Below the pieces are notes generated by a model. It made no database searches. It was given only the letters and a program-made list of their open reading frames with translations, and was not told where the DNA came from. The translations under genes and the position numbers were made by a program. Below, piece by piece: positions 54,604 through 64,000 of a stretch of 64,000 bases of DNA (position 1 is its first letter; every line of letters begins with the position of its first letter). Source of the DNA: Caenorhabditis remanei (taxonomy: Eukaryota > Nematoda > Chromadorea > Rhabditida > Rhabditidae); NCBI RefSeq assembly GCF_010183535.1, contig NC_071330.1, forward strand, positions 4,259,717-4,323,716, given 5' to 3'.

Positions 54604-57087
54604 TCATCCACCCGAAATCTTCACCAGCGGCCGTAGATTCATAGTAGCCACGACAGACCTCGGGAATTCAATCTTCCTGACTCGACACATCTCCAGGACA
54701 GCACTACGGTAGGGATGATGGACAAGGATCATGACGAGTGTACTGAATAGTCCATTGCAACCCATTGCTATCATTGCCAAGTTGTTGTATGCTGCAAACA
54801 ACAGAATTTCCACTGAAATATATGTAATACTTGAAATCTTCTCACTTTGATAGAAATATCTTGTTTTCCACAAATAATAATAGCAATGAAAAGGCAACGC
54901 AATGGAAAGCGCTGGTATCACAGCTTGCAGAAACATTGAAAGAAAAAACTTTCGTTGCATCATACGTGTAGTTTTGGAGACATGTGCCACGTCTTTGAAC
55001 AAATAGTATGTTGTGTAGAAAACGAAATATAAGCCCTGGAGGAATATGATCAAAACCATAGAGCCTATGAAATGTGGTAAGTATTCATTCTTTACGTTGA
55101 GGTTGATGAAGTTTGGGTTATTGAGGAGAGACGATGGAATGCATGGCTGTTTCTGAAAGGTTTTTTTTTCACTAGGGTTCCGTTAGAGGGAACCTGCAGT
55201 ACTTACCAATTCTACATTTCTCCTTCCTTCCTCTTGAGTTGTCATATTTAAAAACACGAATGCCAAAATAGATTCCACATAAATGATATTCACAATAAAG
55301 TACACTGCTCTCCAGAAATTTCTTCGTTGGGATCTCCCGATGTAACCAATAACAAGAGCATCGTAGCGGTTTTCGAAAAATGAGACATAGGTGAGGGCGA
55401 CCGCTGGAATCATGGGATTTTATTGGTAAAAGGCACATAGTTTTTGAGTTAGAATTAAAAACTAAGAAATTTTATTAAAATATTTTTACTAATGAAATAA
55501 CATCAATTTTATGTTGAAAGCAATAACGAGGAGAATATGACTATTCGAACATGTAAACATCAGAGATGTTGGGAAGTGAAAATTTTCTTATCCGGAAGTC
55601 GGAAGTCGGAAGTTGGAAGTGATTTTTCTTATCAGGAAGTCGGAAGTAAAATTTCTTATCCGGAAGTCGGAAGTCGGAAGTCGGAAGTAAAAAAAACACC
55701 CGAAAGTCGGAAGTCGGAAGTCGGTATTTGATTTTTTCGCAAAGATTCAAAAACTCCTAGAAAAAGTTCATAAAATTCGCGAAAATTAGTGGAAAATTAG
55801 TTTTTGGCTGAAGAAAAGCCTATTTTCTGTCCTTTTAGACCATTTTTCCATGTATTTCTGCGAAATTTACTTTTCCGAAATTTCACCGTTATGTAATGAC
55901 AGAAGTCGGAAGTAAAATTCCTTATCCGGAAGTCAGAAGTCGGAAGTGAAATTTCTTATCCGGAAGTCGGAAGTCGGAAGTTGGAAGTGAAAAAAACACC
56001 CGGAAGTCGGAAGCCGGAAGTCGGAAGTCGGAATTCCTAACAACACTGGTAAACATATAGCTTATCAGTCACAGGAGTGCAAGGTGTAACGTAACGAAAA
56101 TATTTGCATTTTTTTTTGTGTGAGTTGCGTTGCTTGCGCGTCGCGTCGCGGTTTACATATATTGAAAGATACGACACACAAACGTAAAATTTGAATTTGC
56201 CACTCAACCTAGTCTTTTTTTGGCACCGTGTCAACCAATAGTTGCGCGGAAGTGATTTTTTCTAAAACGGAAGTCGGAAGTGAAATTTTGAAAACGGAAG
56301 TCGGAAGTCGGAAGTCGGAAGTGGAAATAACCACGGAAGTCGGAAGTAGATTTTTCCGCAAAGATTCAAAACTCCAAGAGAGAAGGTCATAAAATTTGCA
56401 AAAATTGGTTCAAAATTAGGGTTTTTCTGGAGAAAAGCCTATTTTCTGTCCTTTTAGACCATTTTTCCTCGTATTTCCGCAAATTTCACTTTTCCTAAAT
56501 TCCACCGTTATGGAATGACGGAAGTCGGAAGTAAACATCCAAAAACGGAAGTCGGAAGTCGGAAGTCGGAAGTCGGAAGTCGGAAGTCGGAAGTGAAAAA
56601 CAGCCCGGAAATCGGAAGTCGGAATTCCGCGCAACTCTGGTGTCAACCGTTGTGCGACGGAGCCCTTTGATCAACTTTATCTCGTTATCTCAATTGTGCT
56701 TTATACACGTGTATATACATTTTGAAACTCATAAGTTATCAGCATCCCAACTTTTCAAGACTCACCCAACATAACATTAAACGCAATAAACGCTTGAACC
56801 GTTGAATTGATTCCAATATTAGTCATCAATCCAACTGGAAACCCTCCCGCACTCGGTATCAACCAGTAGAAAATCCAAAAACTCGTAATCATCAAATCCA
56901 TCATCGTGCACGTAACATGTAGTTGGAGTATACTGTGTTTTGCAGTTTTCATAGCACGTGGAGTCTTGAAAATGATCAAATAGGCACCGATTACATGGAG
57001 GGGAATTTCGATAGAAGTTAGGGTATGTAAAGCGTAGGCCAAGAATCTGTCAGACTCCATAAATGAACCGTTGAATATACATGTCAT
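54604..57087 (-). CDS. SRH-class seven-TM chemoreceptor, 355 aa
   Basis: Exons on the minus strand are 56766-57087, 55207-55403 and 54604-55152 (stop TGA 54604-54606). SRH hallmarks: FLAYALHTLTSIEIPLHVIG, then AYLIIFKTPRAMKTAKHSIL (TM1 and the KTP turn); DLMITSFWIFYWLIPSAGGF, then PVGLM; VSFFENRYDAL; TTRMMQRKFFLSMFLQAVIP; and GLFSTLVMILVHHPYRSAVL with the PYR signature after TM7. These receptors sit in the ciliary membrane of chemosensory neurons. The frame is open and length normal, so the gene appears functional. Intron 1 (1.36 kb) holds two GGAAGTC elements, and the stop abuts a GGCC-rich element. A partial copy lies at about 51300. Confidence 0.9.
55561..56048. mobile_element. hAT-like MITE, GGAAGTC-rich family (copy 2)
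   Basis: 488 bp, starting CAGAGATGTTGGGAAG and ending TTCCTAACAACACTG. Exact 8-bp target duplication GTAAACAT at 55553-55560 and 56049-56056. Repeated GGAAGTC blocks flank a core containing CCTATTTTCTGTCCTTTTAG, which is shared with copies 1 and 3. Confidence 0.9.
56236..56639. mobile_element. hAT-like MITE, GGAAGTC-rich family (copy 3)
   Basis: 404 bp, ends CAATAGTTGCGCGGAAGTG and GGAATTCCGCGCAACTCTG. Exact 8-bp target duplication GTGTCAAC at 56228-56235 and 56640-56647. It lies 180 bp from copy 2 in the same intron. Confidence 0.9.
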
Positions 57088-57260
57088 TGCTAATAAATCA
57101 AACTGATAATTGGAATGATTCTAGAACATTCGAAAGAACATTTGAATACGAATGTTATAATATAAAAAATATCTTTTTTCTGCAGAGCAGGTGATTCCTC
57201 TGACTAATTATCTTAAAAAAATGTCAGCTGCCAACAAAAAATATTTATTTCCGACAAAAA

Positions 57261-58255
57261 TCACTTTTTCTTTCCATAATAATACGAGTAATAATAATTA
57301 CTGTAGTAATTACTGTAGTAGTTACGGTACCAATAGTAGTAGGATCGTCGGGAGTAGCCACCATAGTAACGGCGATACCAGAAGTACCAACGCTTGTTTC
57401 TGAAAATGGAGGAGAAGTGATAATTATGGTTTTGATAATTGGGGTGTTGTAATTAGTGGGTACTGTAACTACGGTAGCTCGAATTTTACTAGGGAATCTT
57501 ACTAGGGAACCTTACCAGGGTTAGGTAAAAGTCAACGTTTATAAAAAGGTACATATTAGCATAGCAGAGTTCTTACAACTGCTCCCCACCGAAAGTCCCT
57601 TGAGAAATGCCAATATTTCTCTGCGTCTCTCAATTCCCCACTTTATTTTTCTCAGCTTCAACAGAGCGCAGTTGTGAGAACACTGTGGTGCATATCCCTG
57701 GAGTATAGTGATAAACTACTGTAGCAGGGGAAACTGTAATTCTTCTGCAAGTATACTGTAACCATATTATTTTGACATGGGGATCTTGAGCGGTTACCCG
57801 TAGTTAAAAACCTGAAGACGAGCGTAGTCAAGAATGAAGGGTTTCAAGTTTCGAAAGCACCAGAACTATTTTTTATGCTATAGATTCCTAGAGCTATGTA
57901 ATCTGTAACTCACTTCCGGAATCAACTAAACCGATCTGGACCGAGCTCAACCCTACTTTTCTGCTAATATGCAGAAGTTCATCAAACCAAGGAATTGCCC
58001 TCGCACAGCTGACTTTTTTCTTTTTCCGAGAAAATCAAAACATTTAAAAAAAAACTGCTCATTGAACTCAAGTAAGATTTCAGTAGCTTAACGACCTTAC
58101 CTTCTTCCTCTCGGTCTCCACAACTCAGAGTTCGAATGCCCGAAGTTTGGACCCTTCGCTGTCGATGGAGCGGGCACAGCTTCTCGTTTACCACCAACCG
58201 CTTCCAACTCCACGGTCAATAACACCAATAGCAAAAACAAAAGTATCAGTTTCAT
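57261..58255 (-). CDS. Secreted tyrosine-rich peptide, 97 aa
   Basis: Exons on the minus strand are 58101-58255 and 57261-57399 (stop TGA 57261-57263). Residues 1-19 (MKLILLFLLLVLLTVELEA) are a signal peptide. A spacer of about 32 aa (GKREAVPAPSTAKGPNFGHS) starts with a possible dibasic site. The second exon is basic and Tyr-rich (WYFWYRRYYGGYSRR, SYYYWYRNYYSNYYSN, then YYYGKKK). Such aromatic-rich secreted peptides may be structural (cuticle cross-linking) or antimicrobial; neither can be shown here. The reading frame across the intron was chosen because the Tyr-rich pattern is far more ordered than the alternatives. The intron carries an M1 MITE. Confidence 0.75.
57556..57692. mobile_element. 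Hairpin MITE, family M1 (copy 7)
   Basis: TTAGCATAGCAGAGTTCTTA, then CAACTGCTCCCCACCG; right end AACAGAGCGCAGTTGTGAGA, then ACACTGTGGTG. It lies in the peptide-gene intron. Confidence 0.75.
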
Positions 58256-58942
58256 GTTTTTCCGATGTCACCTACAGTATCCTTCTATTTTTATAGTGAT
58301 AGTATTCAGTCATCTGATGGAGTAAGAAATGGCTGAATAGATGAATGACTCACTATCTTTTTTTGACAATTGTCTGGAAGGGAATGAGATTGAAGAACAG
58401 TACGGTATTGCCAATTTGTCAATCTTGTTCAGTGATGTTATTGCACTTTTGAGGGTATGAGAGCGAAAATGAGAGGAAAATCTTAACGGTGGGCATATAT
58501 GATTAAGAAGATGTAAATCATAAGAGAAATTCCGAATCAGCAGTTTTGAAACAGCGTGAACCAGAGCAAAAATCTAACTACGGGAGTGGCTGTCGAATCG
58601 GAAGTACGTCAGACCTCAGGAAAACTTTGGAAAGAATTTCAGGATATCTGGGACTTCAGTTTTTTTTCTCCAATCTATTTCATTTGTTTAGTCATCTTTT
58701 ACTATACTTGTCATTTGACGGGCCGGGCCAGGCCGGCCCGGGTGGAAAATTTTTTAAAATTTTTGCTCCCCAAAAATAATTTTCAAGTGCTTTTTTATCA
58801 CTAGCCTATCATCAAAAGTTTTTCAATCAGACTATTATTACCATTCACAGACTCCTGAGAACTCAAAAAACTTCCGAATGCTTGATACGTGTAATGCGTC
58901 CGTGAGAACATTCACGAATCAATTTTTATCTTATCTAGTCCA

Positions 58943-59073
58943 ATACTCACAGTAAATATTGACCGTCTTTCACTGTAATATCAGGACGCACACCGAACTT
59001 GTACGGACCATCTGGAATCCTTCTTGTTGGTCTCTCATGACCATTTTTTTGCCTCTTTTATCTTGCACAGTCA
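58943..59073 (-). pseudogene. Possible broken ORF or orphan exon
   Basis: On the minus strand ATG at 59073 opens MTVQDKRGKK, after which a run of seven A separates it from an ordered downstream frame (ERPTRRIPDGPYKFGVRPDI, TVKDGQYLL). A donor-like GTGAGT follows. One indel in the A run would join the two. It could be a decayed exon or chance; the family was not recognised. Confidence 0.3.
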
Positions 59074-59646
59074 TTGATTCTCAGCGATTCAATTAACTCT
59101 GTTCTTTTTCACCGTTTTTACATTTTGTGTTCAGAAACATCCTCAACAAAAAATGCCAGATTTCAACACTTTCAACAATTACAGCTATCCTAGACCTTGT
59201 GAGTCATTGACAATTGTCTGTAGACTAACAAAAAAGTGTAGAGGTCATGAAAGGAACGGAATTGCCAATTTGTCAATCGTATACTGAAATTAGTTCCTGG
59301 TTGTCTGATAACGTGTACTTTTGGTATCATTGATGACTTTGGTTTTGGTATCTGTGGTCGTTAGCGCAGTAGAAAGAGTTCAGGTTAACTGATTTCTGCA
59401 AGAAAATCAACTTGCATGAAAGTTATATTCCGGAAACTTATCTGAAAAAATTTTTAAGATTTCCTTTTTGTTTATCGCTTAAAATAAGATATTAGGGTAC
59501 CGTCCGGCATTTTCAGATCTTTCTTGACTCTTTGCATTCTGTGTTGGACACATTTTAGAACCGAGACATTTTGAGACCGGAAAAACTCAGTTTCAGCAAA
59601 ATTCAGAGTTAGATAAATAGTATTATTCTATTTCTCTACAGTTCTA

Positions 59647-59784
59647 TTAGCTCAACACAGTTCTTACAACTTCGCTCTACCAAAATGCTCTTGCAAATGT
59701 CTCTTTTTCTCTGTGTCTCTCAATTTGGCACACAATTTTCTATCATTGCAGTAGAGCGCGGTTGTAAGAAGCGTGTCATGCTAA
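59647..59784. mobile_element. Hairpin MITE, family M1 (copy 8)
   Basis: TTAGCTCAACACAGTTCTTA, then CAACTTCGCTCTACCA; right end CAGTAGAGCGCGGTTGTAAG, then AAGCGTGTCATGCTAA. Confidence 0.8.
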
Positions 59785-60451
59785 TATGAAACCATATTTT
59801 GCCAAAACTCAAAGATGAGCATTCTGTTCTTCCTAACATCCATTGCTCCGGTTTATTACATCCCAGTTTCAGAACATCCTGGTTTCGAAGTGTCAGTAAT
59901 CAAAGATTTTCAAGTATTATAAAAATCTGCCAAATACATCAATCAATACACCTACTTCCAAAATATGCCTACTTTTAATACAATTTCCCATCTTATCTTA
60001 TCTATTCCCTTCTTATCTTAACTTTACATATTCCACCACTTCAATTGAACCCATTGCTCTCTCCCTTCCAATTTCAAACCTTTCACTCTTGATAGTTCTC
60101 TTCTTCTTCTTCTTCCAATTCCTGTGTTTCCCTCTCCTTCCACTTCAATTCAACTTCTTCTCTACCGAAGATCATCAAATGTGTTTGTGTGTGTCAATCA
60201 ACGAGACACACAAAAAACCTTTCGATGATAAGATACTTCGGTCAACGATCGACCGTCTGCGTCTCTCTATTCTATATTATCTCTCTTTTTTTCTCTCAGT
60301 GACCCCTCTAACTCAATCATTACACTATTGCTCCGAAGCACCTCGTTTTCATTTTCAACGTTTCATTTTGATTTTATTTTCGACTTGATTCAAACTAGAC
60401 ACTTTTTCAGCCCATCAAAATGTATCAATTATTTTCAGAGTCCCTTTCAAA

Positions 60452-63400
60452 ATGGTCTTCACTGCTCCATCCGACCTCTCCGGTGGTCTTTATTTCCTTA
60501 ACGGAAAACGTACAACTGTCGAGGCCACTGAGACTTTTGATGTCATTGAGCCACGTATTGGTAGGTCAATTATAAAGAACAAAAAGGTTATATAAAAAGT
60601 ATATAAAATTTATAGGAAAAGTAGTAGCAAAATGCCCAAAAGCCACCGCCGAAATTGTGGATGAGTACGTGAAAGTGGCGTCTGCTGCTCAACCAGGATG
60701 GGGAGAGACAACTGCACTGGATAGAGGAAAGATTCTTCATAAAGTTGCCGATTTGATCAGGGTATGTTGTGTTTTTATAGATGGAGAGGGGTTATTGGGG
60801 GGGGGGGGAACTGGTTTTCTGGTGGGAAGTTGTAGTTTGTAGGATGATTGGAAGAAGGCGTATGTGTTATGGTTAAACGCAATTTATCACTGTTGTTTTT
60901 TCCTTATTTCTTACTAGGGAAGGCCTCCAGGTGACCATGGAGTTATAGAACGTGACCAATATCTTCGAAAAGCTGAAATCACGCTGATTCCAAACATACC
61001 GTAAAAACTGTATTAGAGCGACATGTCGCTCTATTTTTCGAACAGGTTTTTGTTGTCGTTCTATTAGAGGCTGTCGTTCTACTAGAGGCTGTCGCTCTAT
61101 TTTTCGAACGAAGTTCTAAACGTCAGTCAGGTTCGATTTATGCGAATAAAAGTGAAATCGGAAGAAAAAACATGAAAAATTAATGAAAAAACAACGAAAA
61201 TACCCAAAAACAGGGTGTCGGTCTATTAGAGGGTGTCGGTCTGTTAGAGGGTGTCGGTCTATTAGAGGCTGTCGCTCTATTTTTCGAGCTTAATTTTGCT
61301 GTCGTTCTATTAGAGGTGTCGTTCTATTAAAGGTGTCGCTCTAATACAGTTTTTACGGTATATTCTGTTTCAGCCGTTGAAGCCTGGTGTTTGAGAAAAA
61401 CTAGGTCAAAGTTTGGAAAAATGACAAAGTATTCCCTTTTTGACACGCAAATTTCTATTTTTCTATTTTTCCAAACATTGTCATTATTTTTCTCGAATAC
61501 CAGACCTCGAGGGCAGAAACAGAATATATATTTTGGAATCAGCATTATTTCAGCTTTTCGATGATATAGGTCACGTCATATAACTCCACGGTCACCTGGA
61601 GGCCTTCCCTAGTTAGTTAGTTGTTAGTTGATTCAAATCACGGCACTATTAATACACGAAATTTTTCTCTAAAAGTTTGAGATATTGGTGTGTTTTGAAA
61701 CCACAGTAACGAAGTTTTCACGGAAGTACATAACTGTACAAGCAGCCGTGCGCGCAATATATGTTCGGAGTGCGTTGCTTTTTGATTAGGAGAAAATACT
61801 AAAGTTTTGTAATTCCAGTATGAAGGATAAAAACTTCCAAATTTGTACTAAGTTAGAAGCCAGACCGTGGCGGGACACTTTCTCAATCATAACTTTTTTG
61901 ACAACGTGCTATTAACTGGGCACAGTTCTTACAACTCCGCTCCACCGAAATGTCCTTAAAAATCTCTCTCAATTTCACACATAATTTTCTTTGAGAGTGG
62001 TTGTAAGAAGCGTGCCGTTCTAATACTGTAATCGATGTCACAATACCAAAAGAAGGTATGATTACTGTTCATGTCTAGATCTTCATTTTTCTAATTGAGC
62101 ACTTTTTTGAACGAGTGGTTCCTCAAAAGGCACGGGTTGATGAACATTTGTATATCTTGGTTCCCAGAAAAGATATTGAAAAGCAGCCAGCTGATAACCC
62201 ATTAATCAAAACTAATTACTGTAGTTGATGCTTAGAAAATTTAACATCACTGAAACTACTAAACTTCCTTTCGCTGCGTCTCATATTATTTCAGTGAAAC
62301 GCATTTTCAAAAATAAGCATCTAATCATCACATCAATGGCTGTTTGCAGGAACACGCCGAAGAAATCGCCGTCTGGGAAGTCAAAACCAACGGAAAACCA
62401 ATCTACGAAGCCCGATGCGACATCGCCTCCTCCGCTGACACCTTCGATTTCTTCGGTGGAATCGCGACAGCAGTCCTTCAAGGAGACTCCCTCGAACTCC
62501 CAGGAGGACCGTCCCAACGTATCGCCTACACTCGTCGTGAGCCATACGGAGTCATCGGATGCATTGGAGCATGGAACTACCCCTTCCAAACTTGTGTCTG
62601 GAAAGTTGCTCCAGCTCTTGCGGCTGGAAACTCAGTAGTCTATAAACCATCTCCATTCGCACCAGCGTCTCCAGTGTTGCTCGGAGAGATTCTCACAGCT
62701 GCAGGAGTTCCAGAAGGAGTCTATAATGTGATTCAAGGAGAGCAAGAGGCTGGAATTGCCCTTTGTGAGCATCAACTTGTTGCAAAGATGTCCTTCACTG
62801 GATCAGTGGCATCTGGAGAGGCAGTTCAGCGTCAAGCCGCCACAAAGAACGTGAAGCCAGTCACCTTGGAGCTCGGAGGAAAGTCTGAGCTCATCATTTT
62901 CGACGATTCCAATGTCAAGTCCGCAGTGGCCGCCGCCATGTTGGCCAACTTCTTGAATCAAGGTCAAGTCTGTACCAATGCCACCAGAGTCTTCGTTCAA
63001 CGAGGTATTCTCGCTTCATTCACAGAAGCCATTGTCCAAGAAGCCAACGAGAAGCTGAAGGTTGGAGACCCACTCCTTGAGGACACTCGTGTCGGAGCCA
63101 ACATCAACGAGGGACATCTTCAAAGAATCATGGGATATGTGGAGAGTGCCAAGCAAGAAGGAGGTGTTGTGTTGAGAGGTGGAGTACGTGTTCATCCGGA
63201 AGGAGTGGAGGGCGGAGCCTATTTTGAGCCAGCAATTATCACTGGATTGACAGATGAGGCCAAGGCAGTTAGAGAGGAGATTTTCGGAGCTGTCATGTTG
63301 ATTCTACCATTCGACACCGAGGAAGAGGTTGTTGCAAGAGCGAATAACACTACCTATGGATTGGCCGCTGGAGTTTTCTCTGGGTGAGTATTAGCTTGGC

Positions 63401-63785
63401 ACAGTTCTTACAACTGCGCTCCACCGAAATTCTCTTGAAAAATGTCTTTTTTCTCTGGGTCTTTCAATTTCGCACTCAATCTTCTTTGGTTTCGGTAGAG
63501 CGCGGTTGTCAGAAGCGTGCCGTGCTAGTAACTTTAATGTTTTTGAATCATACTCATATAACACTTATTTTCAGAAACCTCGCTCGTGGACATCGTGTCG
63601 CTGCACGTCTCCAAGCTGGAACAGTCTTCATCAACACTTACAATGATACCGAAGTGAACGTTCCATTCGGAGGATTTAAGAACTCGGGTCACGGACGTGA
63701 GAACTGCGTGGATACTCTTCGTGCTCACACTCAGACAAAGGCCATCTATGTTAATGTTCAGGACACCACTGAGCATTGCTTCTAG
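60452..63785 (+). CDS. alh-9: ALDH9-type aldehyde dehydrogenase (4-trimethylaminobutyraldehyde / betaine-aldehyde type)
   Basis: Exons are 60452-60560, 60616-60761, 62350-63383 and 63575-63785 (499 aa, normal for ALDH9). NAD-dependent oxidation of aldehydes such as 4-trimethylaminobutyraldehyde (carnitine synthesis) or betaine aldehyde is the family reaction. Visible motifs: GAWNYPF (Asn near 161), KPSPFAPAS, FTGSVASG (NAD-binding turn near 234), the general base Glu in VTLELGGKS near 259, the nucleophile Cys in NQGQVCTNATR near 293, EEIFGAVM, and NVPFGGFKNSGHGREN near the C-terminus. The ATG lies 15 nt after the acceptor ATTTTCAG, which suits trans-splicing. Intron 2 (1.6 kb) contains nested repeats and a run of 12 G; intron 3 is almost wholly an M1 MITE. 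AATAAA at about 63840 is the poly(A) signal. Confidence 0.95.
60915..61612. mobile_element. Foldback element with a nested TA-flanked element, in an alh-9 intron
   Basis: CTAGGGAAGGCCTCCAGGTG, ACCATGGAGTTATAGAACGT on the left mirrors ACGTCATATAACTCCACGGT, CACCTGGAGGCCTTCCCTAG on the right. Its left half is cut at 60996 by an element starting TACCGTAAAAACTGTATTAG and ending CTAATACAGTTTTTACGGTA (to 61360). Confidence 0.8.
60997..61360. mobile_element. TACCGTAAAA palindrome nested inside the foldback
   Basis: 364 bp with inverted ends TACCGTAAAAACTGTATTAG, AGCGACA. The interior repeats the GTGTCGGTCTATTAGAGG word several times. TA flanks on both sides suggest a mariner-type MITE. Confidence 0.75.
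61912..62023. mobile_element. Hairpin MITE, family M1 (copy 9, internally deleted)
   Basis: TTAACTGGGCACAGTTCTTA, then CAACTCCGCTCCACCG on the left; GAGTGGTTGTAAGAAGCGTG, then CCGTTCTAA on the right, lacking most of the right stem's GGTAGAGCGC segment. Confidence 0.75.
63391..63528. mobile_element. Hairpin MITE, family M1 (copy 10)
   Basis: TTAGCTTGGCACAGTTCTTA, then CAACTGCGCTCCACCG; right end CGGTAGAGCGCGGTTGTCAG, then AAGCGTGCCGTGCTA. It begins 7 bp after the splice donor of alh-9 exon 3 and makes up most of that intron. Confidence 0.85.
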
Positions 63786-64000
63786 AGTGATTTTTGATGT
63801 TTGTATGAATTGGTTTCGAACATTTTTTTTTTGAACAGTGAATAAAAGATTTTGTATTTTGATGTAATGATTGTCAAAGTTTAGTCAAACCATTCAAACT
63901 TAGAACACTCGGTGTCATTTATTGCGATGTGATTTTCAGAAACGCGCCTAATTTCTGCATTGATACTTTGGCTAATTGTAAGTGATTCCCATATTTGACT
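63786..64000. other. alh-9 3' UTR and start of next intergenic region
   Basis: AATAAA near 63840 ends the 3' UTR. Beyond it, TTTTCAG at about 63935 could be a splice acceptor of a further gene, but too little sequence remains to support a call. Confidence 0.4.

Larger units (their letters stand above)
58256..60451. other. Intergenic region upstream of alh-9
   Basis: Contains the promoter of the Tyr-rich peptide, a one-ended GGCC-rich fragment (about 58706-58790, TATACTTGTCATTTGACGGG), and a short broken ORF on the minus strand (58943-59073). There is also a small plus-strand exon-like ORF at 59152-59198 (MPDFNTFNNYSYPRP before a GTGAGT donor), an M1 MITE (59647-59784) and CT-rich promoter-like sequence (60050-60450). 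Confidence 0.45.

Noticed and set aside
47911..56646. GGAAGTC arrays as possible CRISPR-like or satellite repeats
   Set aside because: No regular spacers; terminal inverted repeats and exact 8-bp target duplications identify them as MITEs. CRISPR is not expected in a nematode genome.
62225..62638. 137-codon plus-strand ORF in another frame of alh-9 exon 3
   Set aside because: Out-of-frame shadow; the ALDH frame is conserved throughout.

Overview
The window is nuclear DNA from a Caenorhabditis-type nematode. The evidence is short AT-rich introns with TTTTCAG acceptors, dense small MITEs, and nematode-restricted families: F-box/FBA-type genes, Skp1-related genes, an SRH chemoreceptor, FIPR-like glycine-rich secreted peptides and a MUP-4/MUA-3-like tail. 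fum-1 and alh-9 are conserved anchors; from memory both lie on chromosome III in C. elegans. I cannot name the species. All gene models below were spliced by eye from GT..AG sites with phase checks, so internal exon edges are predictions.

Layout. 1-6.6 kb: the 3' end of an EGF/transmembrane apical-attachment gene (+), a repeat-filled gap, then a 198-aa membrane-anchored orphan (+). 6.7-11.8 kb: fum-1 (fumarase) and a ROGDI homologue, both (-). 13.7-21.2 kb: a cluster of glycine-rich secreted peptides (three intact, one frameshifted). Two of them lie on arms of an inverted duplication whose loop holds a T-box gene and a miniature LTR retroelement. 22.2-22.6 kb: a three-TM orphan (-). 25-30.4 kb: three tandem F-box + FBA paralogues (-), each with a hyperacidic insert. 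31.3-34.8 kb: a coiled-coil, proline-rich orphan (-). 36.3-39.8 kb: three tandem paralogues of a small unrecognised family (-), sharing an upstream box; the middle one has lost its first exon. 40.2-44.3 kb: an 854-aa Ser/acid-rich protein (+) with SUMO-interaction-like motifs. 44.9-46.9 kb: a near-perfect ~1-kb-arm palindrome carrying two divergent Skp1-related genes. 47.0-50.7 kb: a CK1/TTBK-like kinase (-). 52.4-53.6 kb: another F-box + FBA gene (-). 54.6-57.1 kb: an SRH chemoreceptor (-). 57.3-58.3 kb: a secreted Tyr-rich peptide (-), with a decayed duplicate at 53.8 kb. 60.5-63.8 kb: alh-9 (+).

Mobile DNA. At least four non-autonomous families can be delimited from the sequence: a ~130-bp hairpin MITE (10 copies), two hAT-like families with exact 8-bp target duplications (GGCCCG-rich and GGAAGTC-rich), and TA-flanked TACCGTAAAA/CAGTACCGCTC palindromes. 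Several insertions are nested. In addition there is one 825-bp TRIM-like LTR element.

Functionally, the window mixes core metabolism (fumarase, aldehyde dehydrogenase, a ROGDI/V-ATPase-regulator homologue) with fast-evolving accessory families: SCF parts (Skp1-like adaptors plus F-box receptors), secreted peptides, a chemoreceptor and the unrecognised 240-aa family.
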